Source: Chthonomonas sp.
Lineage (GTDB): Bacteria > Armatimonadota > Fimbriimonadia > Fimbriimonadales > Fimbriimonadaceae
Length of the DNA: 64,000 bases
Direction of reading: 5' to 3'
NCBI GenBank assembly: GCA_016788585.1
Contig: JAEURP010000009.1
Span: forward strand, 248,001-312,000
Each line of letters begins with the position of its first letter. Positions within the stretch are counted from its first letter, which is position 1. Below the pieces are notes generated by a model that worked only from the letters and a program-made list of their open reading frames with translations, had not been told where the DNA came from and did no database searches. A program made the position numbers and the translations under genes. Below are positions 33,614-41,701 of this stretch, in pieces.

Positions 33614-33625
33614 GAATACGTATTC
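33614..33625. promoter_or_regulatory. Perfect 12-bp palindrome upstream of the DUF433 gene
   Basis: GAATACGTATTC in an AT-rich 111-nt gap. A separate 7-bp hairpin (33549-33567) lies nearer the start codon. Candidate operator; no direct proof. Confidence 0.4.
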
Positions 33626-33652
33626 TAGACCAAAAACAGATCTAAATACTTA

Positions 33653-34531
33653 CTAATTATCGGTAAGAATCCCGTTCTTTCGCAGAAATTCCATAACGCG
33701 AGCGTCATAAGTTGCCGTTTGCTGCCATCGAGGCTGAGAATGTTGCATACCTTCGAAAACCACGAGTTCGGTCAACTCATTCGCTCTTTGATTCCGTTTG
33801 GCCGCTTCTAGCGGAACGATCATGTCGGCGTCGCCATGCAAAAGTAGAATGGGCTGTTGCAGCCTCGATAGGGCGTCAGCAACGTCGACCCCACGAGGGT
33901 CGATTCGCGTGAAGAGCCAGCCGAGCACCCAAGTGGGCATCAGCATAAAAGTGACCACGGGGCCGACAAAGGTCTTCCACCATCCACCGGTGGCATCCAC
34001 GAGGCGCGAATAGGCCGAATCCAGGATGAGGGCGTCCGCGTGGCAATCAGGTTCGTGAGCAACGGCAAGTGCGGCGGCGGCGGCTCCCATGCTGCTTCCC
34101 CAAAGAACCAGCTTTACACCCGGGTAGCGCTCTCGGGCGAGGGCGACGGCTGCCGCCACGTCGTGCCGCTCCGCCCAGCCAACGGTGCTGATCTTTCCGC
34201 CGCTCAACCCATGCCGGCGAAAGTCAAACAGCAGGCATGCGAATCCCTCTTCAAAGAGCCTCTTGGCCATTGGAGTGGGCTCGGCGCGATTCATCAAAAA
34301 CCCGTGAGCCAGCACGGCTACCGCTCGCGGATTCTCTTGGTCGATCCACCATCCTCGCAAGGGAACTCCATCTTTACTTTTGAAAGCTACTGACTCTTGA
34401 GGCAAGCCAAGCGCGCCTGGAGATAGGAAAATCGGGATTCGAAGCGGGTGAAGGGAGAACCACGACACTCCCAACAAGATCGCCAGATAGATGACCAAGA
34501 GGGCAAGGATAACGATCGCAAGAATGTTCAT
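33653..34531 (-). CDS. Membrane-anchored alpha/beta hydrolase
   Basis: 292 residues. N-terminal membrane helix (ILAIVILALLVIYLAILLGV) anchors a serine hydrolase domain like BEM46/YqkD. Oxyanion region AHGFLMNR, nucleophile elbow WGSSMGA (Ser about 146), Asp in LLLHGDADMIVP and a late His in GMQHSQPRW complete the triad. Substrate unknown; likely an esterase or peptidase at the inner membrane. Divergent from the ASCH gene with 38 nt between starts. Confidence 0.87.
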   Translation of the reverse strand: MNILAIVILALLVIYLAILLGVSWFSLHPLRIPIFLSPGALGLPQESVAFKSKDGVPLRGWWIDQENPRAVAVLAHGFLMNRAEPTPMAKRLFEEGFACLLFDFRRHGLSGGKISTVGWAERHDVAAAVALARERYPGVKLVLWGSSMGAAAAALAVAHEPDCHADALILDSAYSRLVDATGGWWKTFVGPVVTFMLMPTWVLGWLFTRIDPRGVDVADALSRLQQPILLLHGDADMIVPLEAAKRNQRANELTELVVFEGMQHSQPRWQQTATYDARVMEFLRKNGILTDN

Positions 34532-34569
34532 TGGTTCAAAATGGCTACAATAAGGATTCGCGAAGCCTA

Positions 34570-34920
34570 ATGTTTGCCCTTAACTTTTACTCCGATCTCT
34601 ACGAAGAGGTTCTAAGAACTGGTCGAAAAACCGCAACGATCCGGTTGGGAGATAAATCAGACAAATATCAAATGGGCCAGTTAGTCTGGGTGACTCTCGG
34701 TCCTAGGTTTGCTCGACGGCAGAAGCTCTATGCAGCGATCTTGGACCGAGTCGAGACGAAGGTGATCAGTGATCTGAGTCCGCGGGATATCGAACGCGAG
34801 AATCCGGAGCTGAGAAGTCACGATGAAGTCATTACGTTGCTGAGCCGCATCTACGGTGAGTTCGTTACTCCAGCAAATCTGGTCACTGTCATCTACTTTT
34901 CGCGCGTCGACGAACTGTAA
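34570..34920 (+). CDS. ASCH-domain protein
   Basis: 116 residues from ATG 34570, preceded 18 nt upstream by a TACAAT box. The pattern VLRTGRKTATIRLGDKSDKYQMGQLVWV (basic, Gly-Lys-Lys/Arg then beta strands) is the ASCH/PUA-like fold, with ERENPELRSHDEVITLLSRIYG as the typical helical end. ASCH proteins bind RNA or modified nucleotides; one branch has N4-acetylcytidine amidohydrolase activity. The catalytic set of that branch is not clearly present here. Confidence 0.8.
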   Translation: MFALNFYSDLYEEVLRTGRKTATIRLGDKSDKYQMGQLVWVTLGPRFARRQKLYAAILDRVETKVISDLSPRDIERENPELRSHDEVITLLSRIYGEFVTPANLVTVIYFSRVDEL

Positions 34921-34949
34921 AAAAATGCCCCACCTTTTTGAGATGGGGC
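34921..34949 (-). terminator. Rho-independent terminator of ftsZ
   Basis: Stem GCCCCA/TGGGGC (34927-34932 with 34944-34949); on the minus strand it is followed by ATTTTTTTA. Overlaps the 3' edge of the ASCH gene. Confidence 0.88.
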
Positions 34950-34998
34950 GAATGTTGTTGGACCAGTACGTTTTTGTCGTTTGCTGTGTAAAAGTCGG

Positions 34999-36165
34999 TT
35001 AGGCGCCGCTTCGTTGTCGGCGAAGGAATGTCGGCACATCGAGATCGAGTTCCAGTTCGGCGGGGCGAACAGCCGTTTCGGCTTGTGCCACTGTCACGAA
35101 CTCGCGTTCGTCGATGATGTTGGGATGGGCGGTTCGATCTGGCTCGGGGAAGACCTGACGGTCGATCACGCGTCGAGGCGTCGTGCTTAGCCCGGCGGCA
35201 AGTAATGTGACGAGCACTTCGCCCTTTACGTTTTCGTCGAGGACGTGCCCCATGAAAATGTCTGCGTCGTCGGCATCGGCGAACTGCTGGATGTACTCCA
35301 TTACTTCAGCCGATTCATCGAGGGTGAAGTCCGATCCGCTGGTGATGTTCACGAGAAGGCGCTTGGCGCTCTGAATGCTCGTTTCCAAGAGGGGGCTATT
35401 CGCGGCTGCCTCGGCTGCCAAGCGTGCACGTTGCTCGCCGCTTGCCTTGGCCATACCCATCACCGCTCGCCCGGCGTTTGAAAGCACGGTACGAACGTCG
35501 GCAAAGTCCACATTGATCAGACCAGGCTTGAGGACAATGTCAGATATTCCCTGGACTCCTTGGCGGAGGACATCATCGGCGACAGCAAAAGCCTCGGCGA
35601 CGCTCGATCGTCGATCGACCACTTCGCTCAGATTGTCGTTAGGGACAATGATGAGGGTGTCGACGTGCTCGGCAAGTCGAAGCGCTCCTTCCTCGGCAAC
35701 TTTCCTCCGCTTAGGACCTTCGAAACCAAATGGTTTGCTGACCACGCCAACCGTTAAGATGCCCTTTCGCTTGGCAATTTCTGCCACGATGGGAGCGGCC
35801 CCAGTTCCCGTTCCACCGCCCATTCCAGCGGTCACGAAAACCATGTCGGCATTGTCGATCAACTCGAGAATTGCCTTCTCGCTTTCCTTGGCGGCGGCCT
35901 CGCCGATCACAGGATCGCCGCCCGCGCCTAGGCCACGGGTAGCCGTCTCACCAAGACGCAATTTCTTGTGGGCCTTGTTTGGGGCAAGAACTTGAGCATC
36001 GGTATTCAACGCGATGAATTCGACGCCCTTCATTCCTTCGCTAACCATTCGGTTAACGGCGTTTCCACCTGCTCCGCCAACGCCAATCACCTTGATCTTG
36101 GCGTGGGGTTCACTCGCGGCAAACATGCTTGTGGTCTCGTTGATGGGACCGAATTCTTGCTCCAT
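34999..36165 (-). CDS. ftsZ: Cell-division protein FtsZ
   Basis: 388-residue tubulin-like GTPase that forms the division ring. G-box GGGTGTG at 116-122, N-terminal VIGVGGAGGNAVNRM at 27-41, ALNTD at 52-56. The linker is short and ends in the conserved C-terminal peptide DVPTFLRRQ that binds FtsA and other partners. ATG at 36165 lies downstream of a hairpin (36188-36205). No ftsA, ftsQ or mur genes adjoin it, so the dcw cluster is split here. Confidence 0.97.
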   Translation of the reverse strand: MEQEFGPINETTSMFAASEPHAKIKVIGVGGAGGNAVNRMVSEGMKGVEFIALNTDAQVLAPNKAHKKLRLGETATRGLGAGGDPVIGEAAAKESEKAILELIDNADMVFVTAGMGGGTGTGAAPIVAEIAKRKGILTVGVVSKPFGFEGPKRRKVAEEGALRLAEHVDTLIIVPNDNLSEVVDRRSSVAEAFAVADDVLRQGVQGISDIVLKPGLINVDFADVRTVLSNAGRAVMGMAKASGEQRARLAAEAAANSPLLETSIQSAKRLLVNITSGSDFTLDESAEVMEYIQQFADADDADIFMGHVLDENVKGEVLVTLLAAGLSTTPRRVIDRQVFPEPDRTAHPNIIDEREFVTVAQAETAVRPAELELDLDVPTFLRRQRSGA

Positions 36166-36187
36166 GTGCCCGTACAGACGGGGTGCC

Positions 36188-36205
36188 CCCGCAAAAAGAC
36201 GCGGG
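36188..36205 (-). promoter_or_regulatory. Hairpin in the ftsZ leader
   Basis: CCCGC/GCGGG stem with an 8-nt loop, 23 nt upstream of the ftsZ ATG on the minus strand and 5 nt upstream of the divergent 36210 start. Role unknown. Confidence 0.35.
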
Positions 36206-36209
36206 TCCT

Positions 36210-37277
36210 ATGTGCCAAAGTGTTGATGTGCGCGCAGAACGAGAGGCCCTCGACATTAATGGTGGTCATGGCGAAGGTGGGGGAGCGCTCTTTCGGACTG
36301 CACTGGCCATGTCGGCGCTTACTCAGACGCCAGTAAGGATTCACCAAATTAGGGCGGCAACCCGAAAGCCCGGCATTTCTCCTGAGGACCTTACGTTTAT
36401 CCGGATGGTTGAAACGGTTTCAAACGCGGATTTAAAGGGAGATGATCTGGGGTCCAATGAATTGACATTTTGTCCTCGCCGGGCTCCGAAGCCGCTGACG
36501 GGTAGCTTCGATGTCCAGTCTCACCAGAAGGGCTCGTCGCCAGGTAACGCGCTCATGTTGGCGGACTCCATTCTGCCCGTCTTGGCCCGAACAGGAGCGT
36601 ATTCTGCCTTTTCGCTTCATGGCGAAACCTATAACAACCACACGCTCACGTACGATGCTTTCTCGCTCGGCACGCTTGAACTTCACGCTCGACAAGGGGT
36701 TGTTGCGTTCTCCCGTCAAAAGGTTGCCGGGTTTGGATTTGCTGGGCTTGGCAGCGTGGAAATCGAGGTTGAGCCCAGCGCTCCACATGGGTTCCAATGG
36801 GCCAAGCGGGGCGAGTTGAGGGCGATCCGTGGAATTGTCGCCTACCAAGGGATGAGCAAGGACGTCCCCGAACGGGCGCGCGATGAACTGATGGCGCTCG
36901 TTCCCGAGAACCTAGATGTAGAAATTATTCAGGTCGAGTCACACGAAACGGGGATACACATCACGCTGGTTGCCGATTTCGAGACTGGCCTTGGCATTGG
37001 AGCGTGCATGGGTGCCAAGGGCATCGATATCGAAGCCGCCTGCCGATCCGCCCTCGCGTCTCTCCGAGAGTTTACGGATACCGCGGCCACCCTCGACGCC
37101 TTCCTTGCCGATCAGGCCCTTATCTCTGCTGCCCTCGCTAGCGAGCCAACCCTTTTCGTCACTCCGCGGATCACCCCGCGTCTCCAGACGATGGCCTACA
37201 TCATTCGCCAGTTCATCCCCATTCCAATCACGATTCTGGGGAGACTCAATGACGTGGGCACTGTAAAGGTGGGTTAG
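36210..37277 (+). CDS. RtcA-family RNA 3'-phosphate cyclase-like protein lacking the catalytic His
   Basis: 355 residues from ATG 36210 (a GTG at 36228 is possible). Clear RtcA fold: GGHGEGGGALFRTALAMSAL at the N-terminus, ADSILPVLARTG in the middle and FLADQALISAALASEP near the end. RtcA is adenylylated on a His in a motif like TLHTQTA; here the aligned segment reads TPRLQTMA, with Arg in place of His. The usual Pro-Pro-x-Asp region is also replaced by NNHTLTYDAFS. Probably not a cyclase, more like the non-catalytic Rcl1 branch. No rtcB nearby. Confidence 0.8.
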   Translation: MCQSVDVRAEREALDINGGHGEGGGALFRTALAMSALTQTPVRIHQIRAATRKPGISPEDLTFIRMVETVSNADLKGDDLGSNELTFCPRRAPKPLTGSFDVQSHQKGSSPGNALMLADSILPVLARTGAYSAFSLHGETYNNHTLTYDAFSLGTLELHARQGVVAFSRQKVAGFGFAGLGSVEIEVEPSAPHGFQWAKRGELRAIRGIVAYQGMSKDVPERARDELMALVPENLDVEIIQVESHETGIHITLVADFETGLGIGACMGAKGIDIEAACRSALASLREFTDTAATLDAFLADQALISAALASEPTLFVTPRITPRLQTMAYIIRQFIPIPITILGRLNDVGTVKVG

Positions 37278-37281
37278 TCGC

Positions 37282-37287
37282 CATAAT
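37282..37287 (+). promoter_or_regulatory. -10 box 8 nt before the 37296 start codon
   Basis: CATAAT, then 8 nt, then ATG. Fits leaderless initiation in the 18-nt gap after the RtcA-like gene. Confidence 0.5.
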
Positions 37288-37295
37288 CTCCGTAC

Positions 37296-38012
37296 ATGCC
37301 CGAGAGTCCTCTCTTCGCACTCTATCGCCTTCACCTGGTGGACTTCGCGTTGCACGACATGAGGAAGCGCGCCGCGTCTCTGGATGGGGGGAAGGCCATC
37401 GCTGACGAGGTCGCGAAAATCAAAGCTGAGCATCGGGCGATTCTCGAAAGGCCAGGCGAGATCGATGCCGAGGTCAAAGAGCTTGAAAACAAGAATTCCA
37501 TCTATGCCGACAAGATCAAGAGCCTCGAAGCAAAACTCTACGGCGGATCAGTCGTGAACTCGAAGGAGGCTGCCGGTTTCGAGCAGGAAATTGAGAGCCT
37601 CAAGAGCACCATCGACAAGAACGAAATGAGGTCGTTAGAGCTTCTGGATGAACTACCCCAAGCTCAAGGAATTGCACGGCCGATCCAAGTTCAGATCGCC
37701 AATCTCGTCCGTGAGTTCACTGCAAAGAAGAAGTCTGACCAAGAAGAGTCAGTCAGCCTTCAAGCTGCATTCAAGGCAAAGTCAGCTGAGCGCGCTCCTC
37801 TCGCCGCCGAAGTAGACAAGCCACTGCTTGCGCAATATGATGCCATACGTCAAAAATACGGAGGCATTGGAATGAGCGTCGTCGAAAAAGGCTCGTGCGG
37901 TGCCTGCGGAACTCTATTGCCCACCAAAGTGATCGATTCACTAGACCTCGATAAGGTGATTACATGCGAAAGTTGCCACCGTTTGCTCATCAAGCTTGTG
38001 CCGGGCTCCTAG
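37296..38012 (+). CDS. Coiled-coil protein with C4-type zinc ribbon
   Basis: 238 residues. Two-helix coiled coil through about residue 180 (EIDAEVKELENKNSIYADKIKSLEAKL), then a C-terminal zinc ribbon CGACG ... CESCH. This is the widespread zf-RING_7/DUF164 (CdsZ-like) family, linked in some bacteria to translation or ribosome association. Cytoplasmic. The last 49 nt overlap the start of the lipoprotein gene. Confidence 0.88.
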   Translation: MPESPLFALYRLHLVDFALHDMRKRAASLDGGKAIADEVAKIKAEHRAILERPGEIDAEVKELENKNSIYADKIKSLEAKLYGGSVVNSKEAAGFEQEIESLKSTIDKNEMRSLELLDELPQAQGIARPIQVQIANLVREFTAKKKSDQEESVSLQAAFKAKSAERAPLAAEVDKPLLAQYDAIRQKYGGIGMSVVEKGSCGACGTLLPTKVIDSLDLDKVITCESCHRLLIKLVPGS

Positions 38013-38686
38013 CGCTCGCGTTCGCCGGGTGCGCGAAGTACCCGGATGTACCGGACGCCGCAGGAACACGCCTCATTTTCACCATGACCGTAACTGGGGC
38101 AATTCGTACGGGACAAGAGGTTGGTGGAAATGGCATTCCTTACATCTACATGGTCGCACTGCGCACGAGCACGGATTCAGTGCCAACAACCAGTGGCCCC
38201 ATTCCCGTCATCGCTCCTCCATGGGGCAATGGCTACGTTGCCGGCAACGCAACGCACTTCGTTTGGTGGGATCCGACAGCGACGAGTGATTATCTGCTTT
38301 ACAAGTTCCTCGATGTTCAATTGAATAACCGGATCATTGTTGGCGTACCCGTATCAGTTGAGAATGTCGGTGTCGGTTCACGTCGGATTCGATTCGAATT
38401 GCTCCTGACCCAACTCGTGGATGACCCACTGGATGCGGCAAACCTTCAGAGCTTGCAAGTTAACTTTTTGACCATGGACCGGATACCTCAGAGCGGCTCG
38501 AACAAGCAGTGGGATGCCCTTGGCAACAATGTCATTCCCAGCGAGATAAACAGCTATGTCCGAATTCCGTTGGGCTTGAACGGAATCTACAATAATCAGT
38601 CGGCGAACAGTCTGGAGCCCGAAAATGATCAAGCTGATCCCAGCCTAGACATCAGCGACTGGAGCGTCGAAGTACGAATCGAATAA
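37964..38686 (+). CDS. Lipoprotein of unknown function
   Basis: 240 residues with a lipoprotein signal ending LAFAGC (Cys23). The mature part looks like a beta-sandwich (GTRLIFTMTVTGAIRTG, YIYMVALRTST, YVAGNATHFVWWDP) with no recognised domain. Likely attached to a membrane and facing the periplasm. The start lies inside the zinc-ribbon gene and the stop overlaps the glycosyltransferase ATG by one base (TAATG), so the three genes form one unit. Confidence 0.8.
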   Translation: MRKLPPFAHQACAGLLALAFAGCAKYPDVPDAAGTRLIFTMTVTGAIRTGQEVGGNGIPYIYMVALRTSTDSVPTTSGPIPVIAPPWGNGYVAGNATHFVWWDPTATSDYLLYKFLDVQLNNRIIVGVPVSVENVGVGSRRIRFELLLTQLVDDPLDAANLQSLQVNFLTMDRIPQSGSNKQWDALGNNVIPSEINSYVRIPLGLNGIYNNQSANSLEPENDQADPSLDISDWSVEVRIE

Positions 38687-39600
38687 TGCCCAAAGTCTCA
38701 ATTCTCCTCACCTGCTACAACCACTTCGACTTCCTGCCAATTGCGGTTGAGGCGATTCGTGCTCAGACTTTCAAGGATTACGAGATTTTGGCGCTCGACG
38801 ATGGAAGCACCGACGGTTCGCGCGAGTGGATTCTACAGCAGCCAGACCTGATTCCCCATTTTCAAGAGAAGAATCTCGGCACCTATGGCAACCTCAACTA
38901 TGGGCTGAGCGTCGCTAAAGGAGAGTACATCGCCGAGCTCAATGACGACGACTTTTGGGCGCCGGAAAAGCTCGCCAAGCAGGTCAATGCTCTGGATTCC
39001 ATGCCCAATGTTGGTCTGGTTCACACGTCGGGTTGGTTTGTTGGCGACGAGGGCCAACGAATGGATGGCGACCCAATCGGCTATTACTGGCCGACCTGCG
39101 GAAGCGGTCAAATTCTCCACGAACTCATCTTTCATAACCGAATCATCGCCAGTTCGGTGATGTTTCGCCGCTCTCTCCTTGAAGAGACAGGCCGCTTCGA
39201 CCCAAGCTTCTGGGGCTGCGGCGACTGGCATATGTGGCTCCGATTCGCCGAGGCGGCAGAAATTTATCGCCTCGAGGACGACCTGACCTTTTATCGCGTG
39301 CATGGCGGTATGGCGAGTCACCAAGTTGACAAAATGAACGAGGACGCTCGGCGCATTCGCGAGTGGCTTGTCACGAAATGGCCAACCTATGAAGCCAAGT
39401 TTGGCGCGACGCCAGGGCTTCGTTCTGCAGCCTCACACAATCTTGCCTGTCTGGGGACCGAGCGAATGTGGGCCGGCGACATGAAAGGAGGGCGGCGAGC
39501 CTATTGGCAGTCGTTGAAGCTCAACCCACTCAGGCTCAAGAGCGCGATGCGGCTGGCGCTTTCATGGCTTCCTCGTCGGGCATTTCGAGCCCTTCAATGA
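38686..39600 (+). CDS. Glycosyltransferase family 2
   Basis: 304 residues. GT-A fold: MPKVSILLTCYNHFDFLP at the N-terminus, ALDDGSTDGS (36-45), DxD-equivalent ELNDDDFWAPEK near 84-95, then WGCGDWHMWLRFAE. Transfers a sugar from a nucleotide-sugar donor; the acceptor is unknown but surface polysaccharide is likely. No membrane segment. Overlaps the convergent SpoIIM gene by 65 nt. Confidence 0.9.
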   Translation: MPKVSILLTCYNHFDFLPIAVEAIRAQTFKDYEILALDDGSTDGSREWILQQPDLIPHFQEKNLGTYGNLNYGLSVAKGEYIAELNDDDFWAPEKLAKQVNALDSMPNVGLVHTSGWFVGDEGQRMDGDPIGYYWPTCGSGQILHELIFHNRIIASSVMFRRSLLEETGRFDPSFWGCGDWHMWLRFAEAAEIYRLEDDLTFYRVHGGMASHQVDKMNEDARRIREWLVTKWPTYEAKFGATPGLRSAASHNLACLGTERMWAGDMKGGRRAYWQSLKLNPLRLKSAMRLALSWLPRRAFRALQ

Positions 39601-40567
39601 GGGCATTCGGCTCATTTCTGGCATAAAACGCCCAGTAGGCACACCATCCTAGGAACACCAGTAATCCGACAATGGACTTCAGCCACTGTGGTACTCCTGG
39701 GTTGAAGCTAAAAAATCCCTCAAATGGCGCCGCGATATACATCATCAGCGTGCCCATTCCAAGCAGAACCAGTGCATCCTTGCCCCTGTCCCTCAGCGAA
39801 TCTAGTCGCCTCCGACGCCCCGGTGCAATGACGGCCCAGCCAAGCGAATAGCCAGCTGCTCCGCTGACGATCATGCCACTCAGTTCGCTGGCGCCATGGG
39901 GGGCAAGGCTGCTGAGGAGGAAGCCCAGCTTTCCGACCCTTGCCATATCCCAAGAAAGCGCCCCCAGCATTTGCCCGTTCATCACCAAGAGGAAGAACGA
40001 GCCAACGCCGAGCGTGCTGGCCCCGATAGCCGAAGTTGTGACGGCAACGCGTGGATTATTTGAAGCATAGAAACTCGACATCAGCAAGTTTTGCCCACTC
40101 GTTCTCTTCTCGAAATCAGCTTTGCGCCAGTGCTCGAACAGAGGCTCCATCTCTTGCGAAATCACATAGGATCGTAGGTCGGGCCGAAAGTGGAGGATGC
40201 CAGCAGCGGTAAATGTGGCTCCTAGGGTCGTTAGCAGGCTGAGAAGAATCGCAATGAACTGCCTTCGGAATGCTTGGGCGCCAGCGGCAAGAACCGTGTG
40301 TGCCGTTTGTCTAACTCCCTTTCTTGGCCTGCGGTACAAGGCCGAATACGCAATGCCCAAGACGCTGTTTAGACTCTCGATGAGCTCGGGGTTCGACGTC
40401 TCGGCGCGAGCTCGGGCCAAATCAGCGGAGGTCTGGCGGTAGAGTCTAAGGAACTCGTCGATTTCAGCCGCCTCCATCTTCGTTGGACTCTGCTCGAGCT
40501 TGGTCGCTAAGTACCTCAAGCGAAGCCAATAATCTTTCCCTTGCCTTACAAATTCAGATTCGTTCAC
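39536..40567 (-). CDS. SpoIIM-family membrane protein
   Basis: 343 residues from a GTG at 40567. N-terminal helical cytoplasmic part, then about five membrane segments (FIAILLSLLTTLGATFTAAGI, GASTLGVGSFFLLVMNGQMLG, LAPHGASELSGMIVSGAAGYSLGW). The LAPHGASEL motif is diagnostic for the SpoIIM/DUF95 family. In sporulating Firmicutes SpoIIM acts in engulfment, but the family is common in non-sporulating bacteria, where its role is not known. No other spore genes are here. Confidence 0.88.
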   Translation of the reverse strand: MNESEFVRQGKDYWLRLRYLATKLEQSPTKMEAAEIDEFLRLYRQTSADLARARAETSNPELIESLNSVLGIAYSALYRRPRKGVRQTAHTVLAAGAQAFRRQFIAILLSLLTTLGATFTAAGILHFRPDLRSYVISQEMEPLFEHWRKADFEKRTSGQNLLMSSFYASNNPRVAVTTSAIGASTLGVGSFFLLVMNGQMLGALSWDMARVGKLGFLLSSLAPHGASELSGMIVSGAAGYSLGWAVIAPGRRRRLDSLRDRGKDALVLLGMGTLMMYIAAPFEGFFSFNPGVPQWLKSIVGLLVFLGWCAYWAFYARNEPNALIEGLEMPDEEAMKAPAASRS

Positions 40568-40648
40568 CCGGTAAGCCCTGCAAAATCACCAGTTTTCTTT
40601 GCGTTAACAGTTTGGACGAAAGATCGAAAGTAAACTCATGGTGTTGCA

Positions 40649-40674
40649 GGTTCAGTTTACGTTAAATCTGAACC
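40649..40674. repeat. Inverted repeat in the sigma-factor upstream region
   Basis: GGTTCAG and CTGAACC arms around a 12-nt TTTACGTTAAAT core that is itself nearly symmetric. Lies in the 269-nt divergent gap between the SpoIIM and sigma-factor genes. Candidate operator or hairpin. Confidence 0.45.
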
Positions 40675-40718
40675 GATTACATGCTTTTGCTTTCGCAAAG
40701 TTGGCTACGAACAGGATT

Positions 40719-40737
40719 CGTCAAAGGACCGTCAAAG
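40719..40737 (+). repeat. CGTCAAAG direct repeat with 11-bp period
   Basis: Two exact copies of CGTCAAAG separated by GAC, so the copies face the same side of the helix. About 100 nt upstream of the sigma-factor start. Candidate activator site. Confidence 0.45.
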
Positions 40738-40805
40738 AGAACCATAAGATTGGTCTGGCATGAGAATTGCCTGACAAAGCTCTGGCCCGGCGGCAGACTT
40801 TGTTT

Positions 40806-40834
40806 TTGACCACGAATAGCGTGATTGGCATAAG
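40806..40834 (+). promoter_or_regulatory. Possible sigma-factor promoter
   Basis: TTGACC (40806-40811) and CATAAG (40829-40834) with a 17-nt spacer. The start of transcription would fall at about 40841, inside the first codons, favouring the ATG at 40852 or leaderless use of the second Met. Confidence 0.35.
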
Positions 40835-40836
40835 TA

Positions 40837-41691
40837 ATGATGCGCAAACCAATGGACCGCGACGACGAGATACCTAGCTATCTTGGGAAACTGACGCAGG
40901 CACCGTTGCTCGGCTCCGAAGAGGAGCTCGAACTGACGGAGGCCGCGCAGAAAGGCGACGCCCATGCACGCCTCAGGCTCATCGAGTCCAATATGCGCCT
41001 CGTCATTAACATCGCAAAAAGCTACCGCACACGATCCGTTCCGATCGAAGACCTCATTCAAGAGGGCGCGATTGGCTTGATGCACGCCGTAGATCGCTTC
41101 GACCCAAGCAAGGGATTCCGTTTCTCCACCTACGCCACGCACTGGATTCGCCAATCCATTGGAAGGGCGCTCGATAACAAATCAAAGGCGATTCGCCTAC
41201 CAGCTCATATCAGCCAGTCGCTTCGCCGCGTTGAGCGCGAGCGGGTTCGCCTCATGCGAGAACTCGGGCACGAGCCCACGCACGAAGAGCTTTCAACCGC
41301 CCTGGGGCTCAGCCCCAAAAAACTTACCCTGCTGCTCCAGTCCAGCATGGACATGCTGTCGCTTGATATGCGCATTGGCGAGGGCGAAAGCACGACGCTC
41401 GGCGCGATTCTCGAGGACGAGCACACGGTGAACCCAGAAGATGTCGCGATCGCCAATGAGCGGGTCGAGGAACTTCATGAGATCATGACCGAACTCACTG
41501 ATCGCGAGCGCCGTGTGATGATGCAACGCCTCAAGATGGACGATGGTGAGGAACTCAGCTCGGTTCGTGAGCGCCTTGCCAAAGAACTCATGATCAGTCG
41601 CGAGCGCATCCGCCAAATCGAACTCCAAGCGATCAAGAAGCTTCGGACCGTTGCCCAGCGTCGCAAGTTTCGCGAAATGATGTCCCGGTAA
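40837..41691 (+). CDS. Sigma-70 family RNA polymerase sigma factor (RpoD/SigA group)
   Basis: 284 residues with no region 1.1. Region 1.2 (SYLGKLTQAPLLGSEEELEL), region 2 (NMRLVINIAKSYR, DLIQEGAIGLMHAVDRFDPSKGFRFSTYATHWIRQSIGRAL), region 3 and region 4 (SRERIRQIELQAIKKLR) are all present. It is shorter than a housekeeping SigA and probably a group-2 (alternative, SigA-like) factor, although a minimal primary sigma is not excluded. ATG codons at 40837, 40840 and 40852 are all possible starts. Confidence 0.93.
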   Translation: MMRKPMDRDDEIPSYLGKLTQAPLLGSEEELELTEAAQKGDAHARLRLIESNMRLVINIAKSYRTRSVPIEDLIQEGAIGLMHAVDRFDPSKGFRFSTYATHWIRQSIGRALDNKSKAIRLPAHISQSLRRVERERVRLMRELGHEPTHEELSTALGLSPKKLTLLLQSSMDMLSLDMRIGEGESTTLGAILEDEHTVNPEDVAIANERVEELHEIMTELTDRERRVMMQRLKMDDGEELSSVRERLAKELMISRERIRQIELQAIKKLRTVAQRRKFREMMSR

Positions 41692-41694
41692 TCT
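41689..41694 (+). promoter_or_regulatory. -10 box overlapping the sigma-factor stop codon
   Basis: TAATCT, whose first three bases are the TAA of the sigma gene, lies 7 nt before the ATG at 41702. Fits leaderless initiation of the small membrane protein. Confidence 0.4.
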
Positions 41695-41701
41695 GGACTC
41701 G

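Noticed and set aside
35375-35995. Plus-strand frame of 206 codons opposite ftsZ
   Set aside because: Antisense to a highly conserved gene, low-complexity Ser/Pro/Arg product typical of shadow frames.
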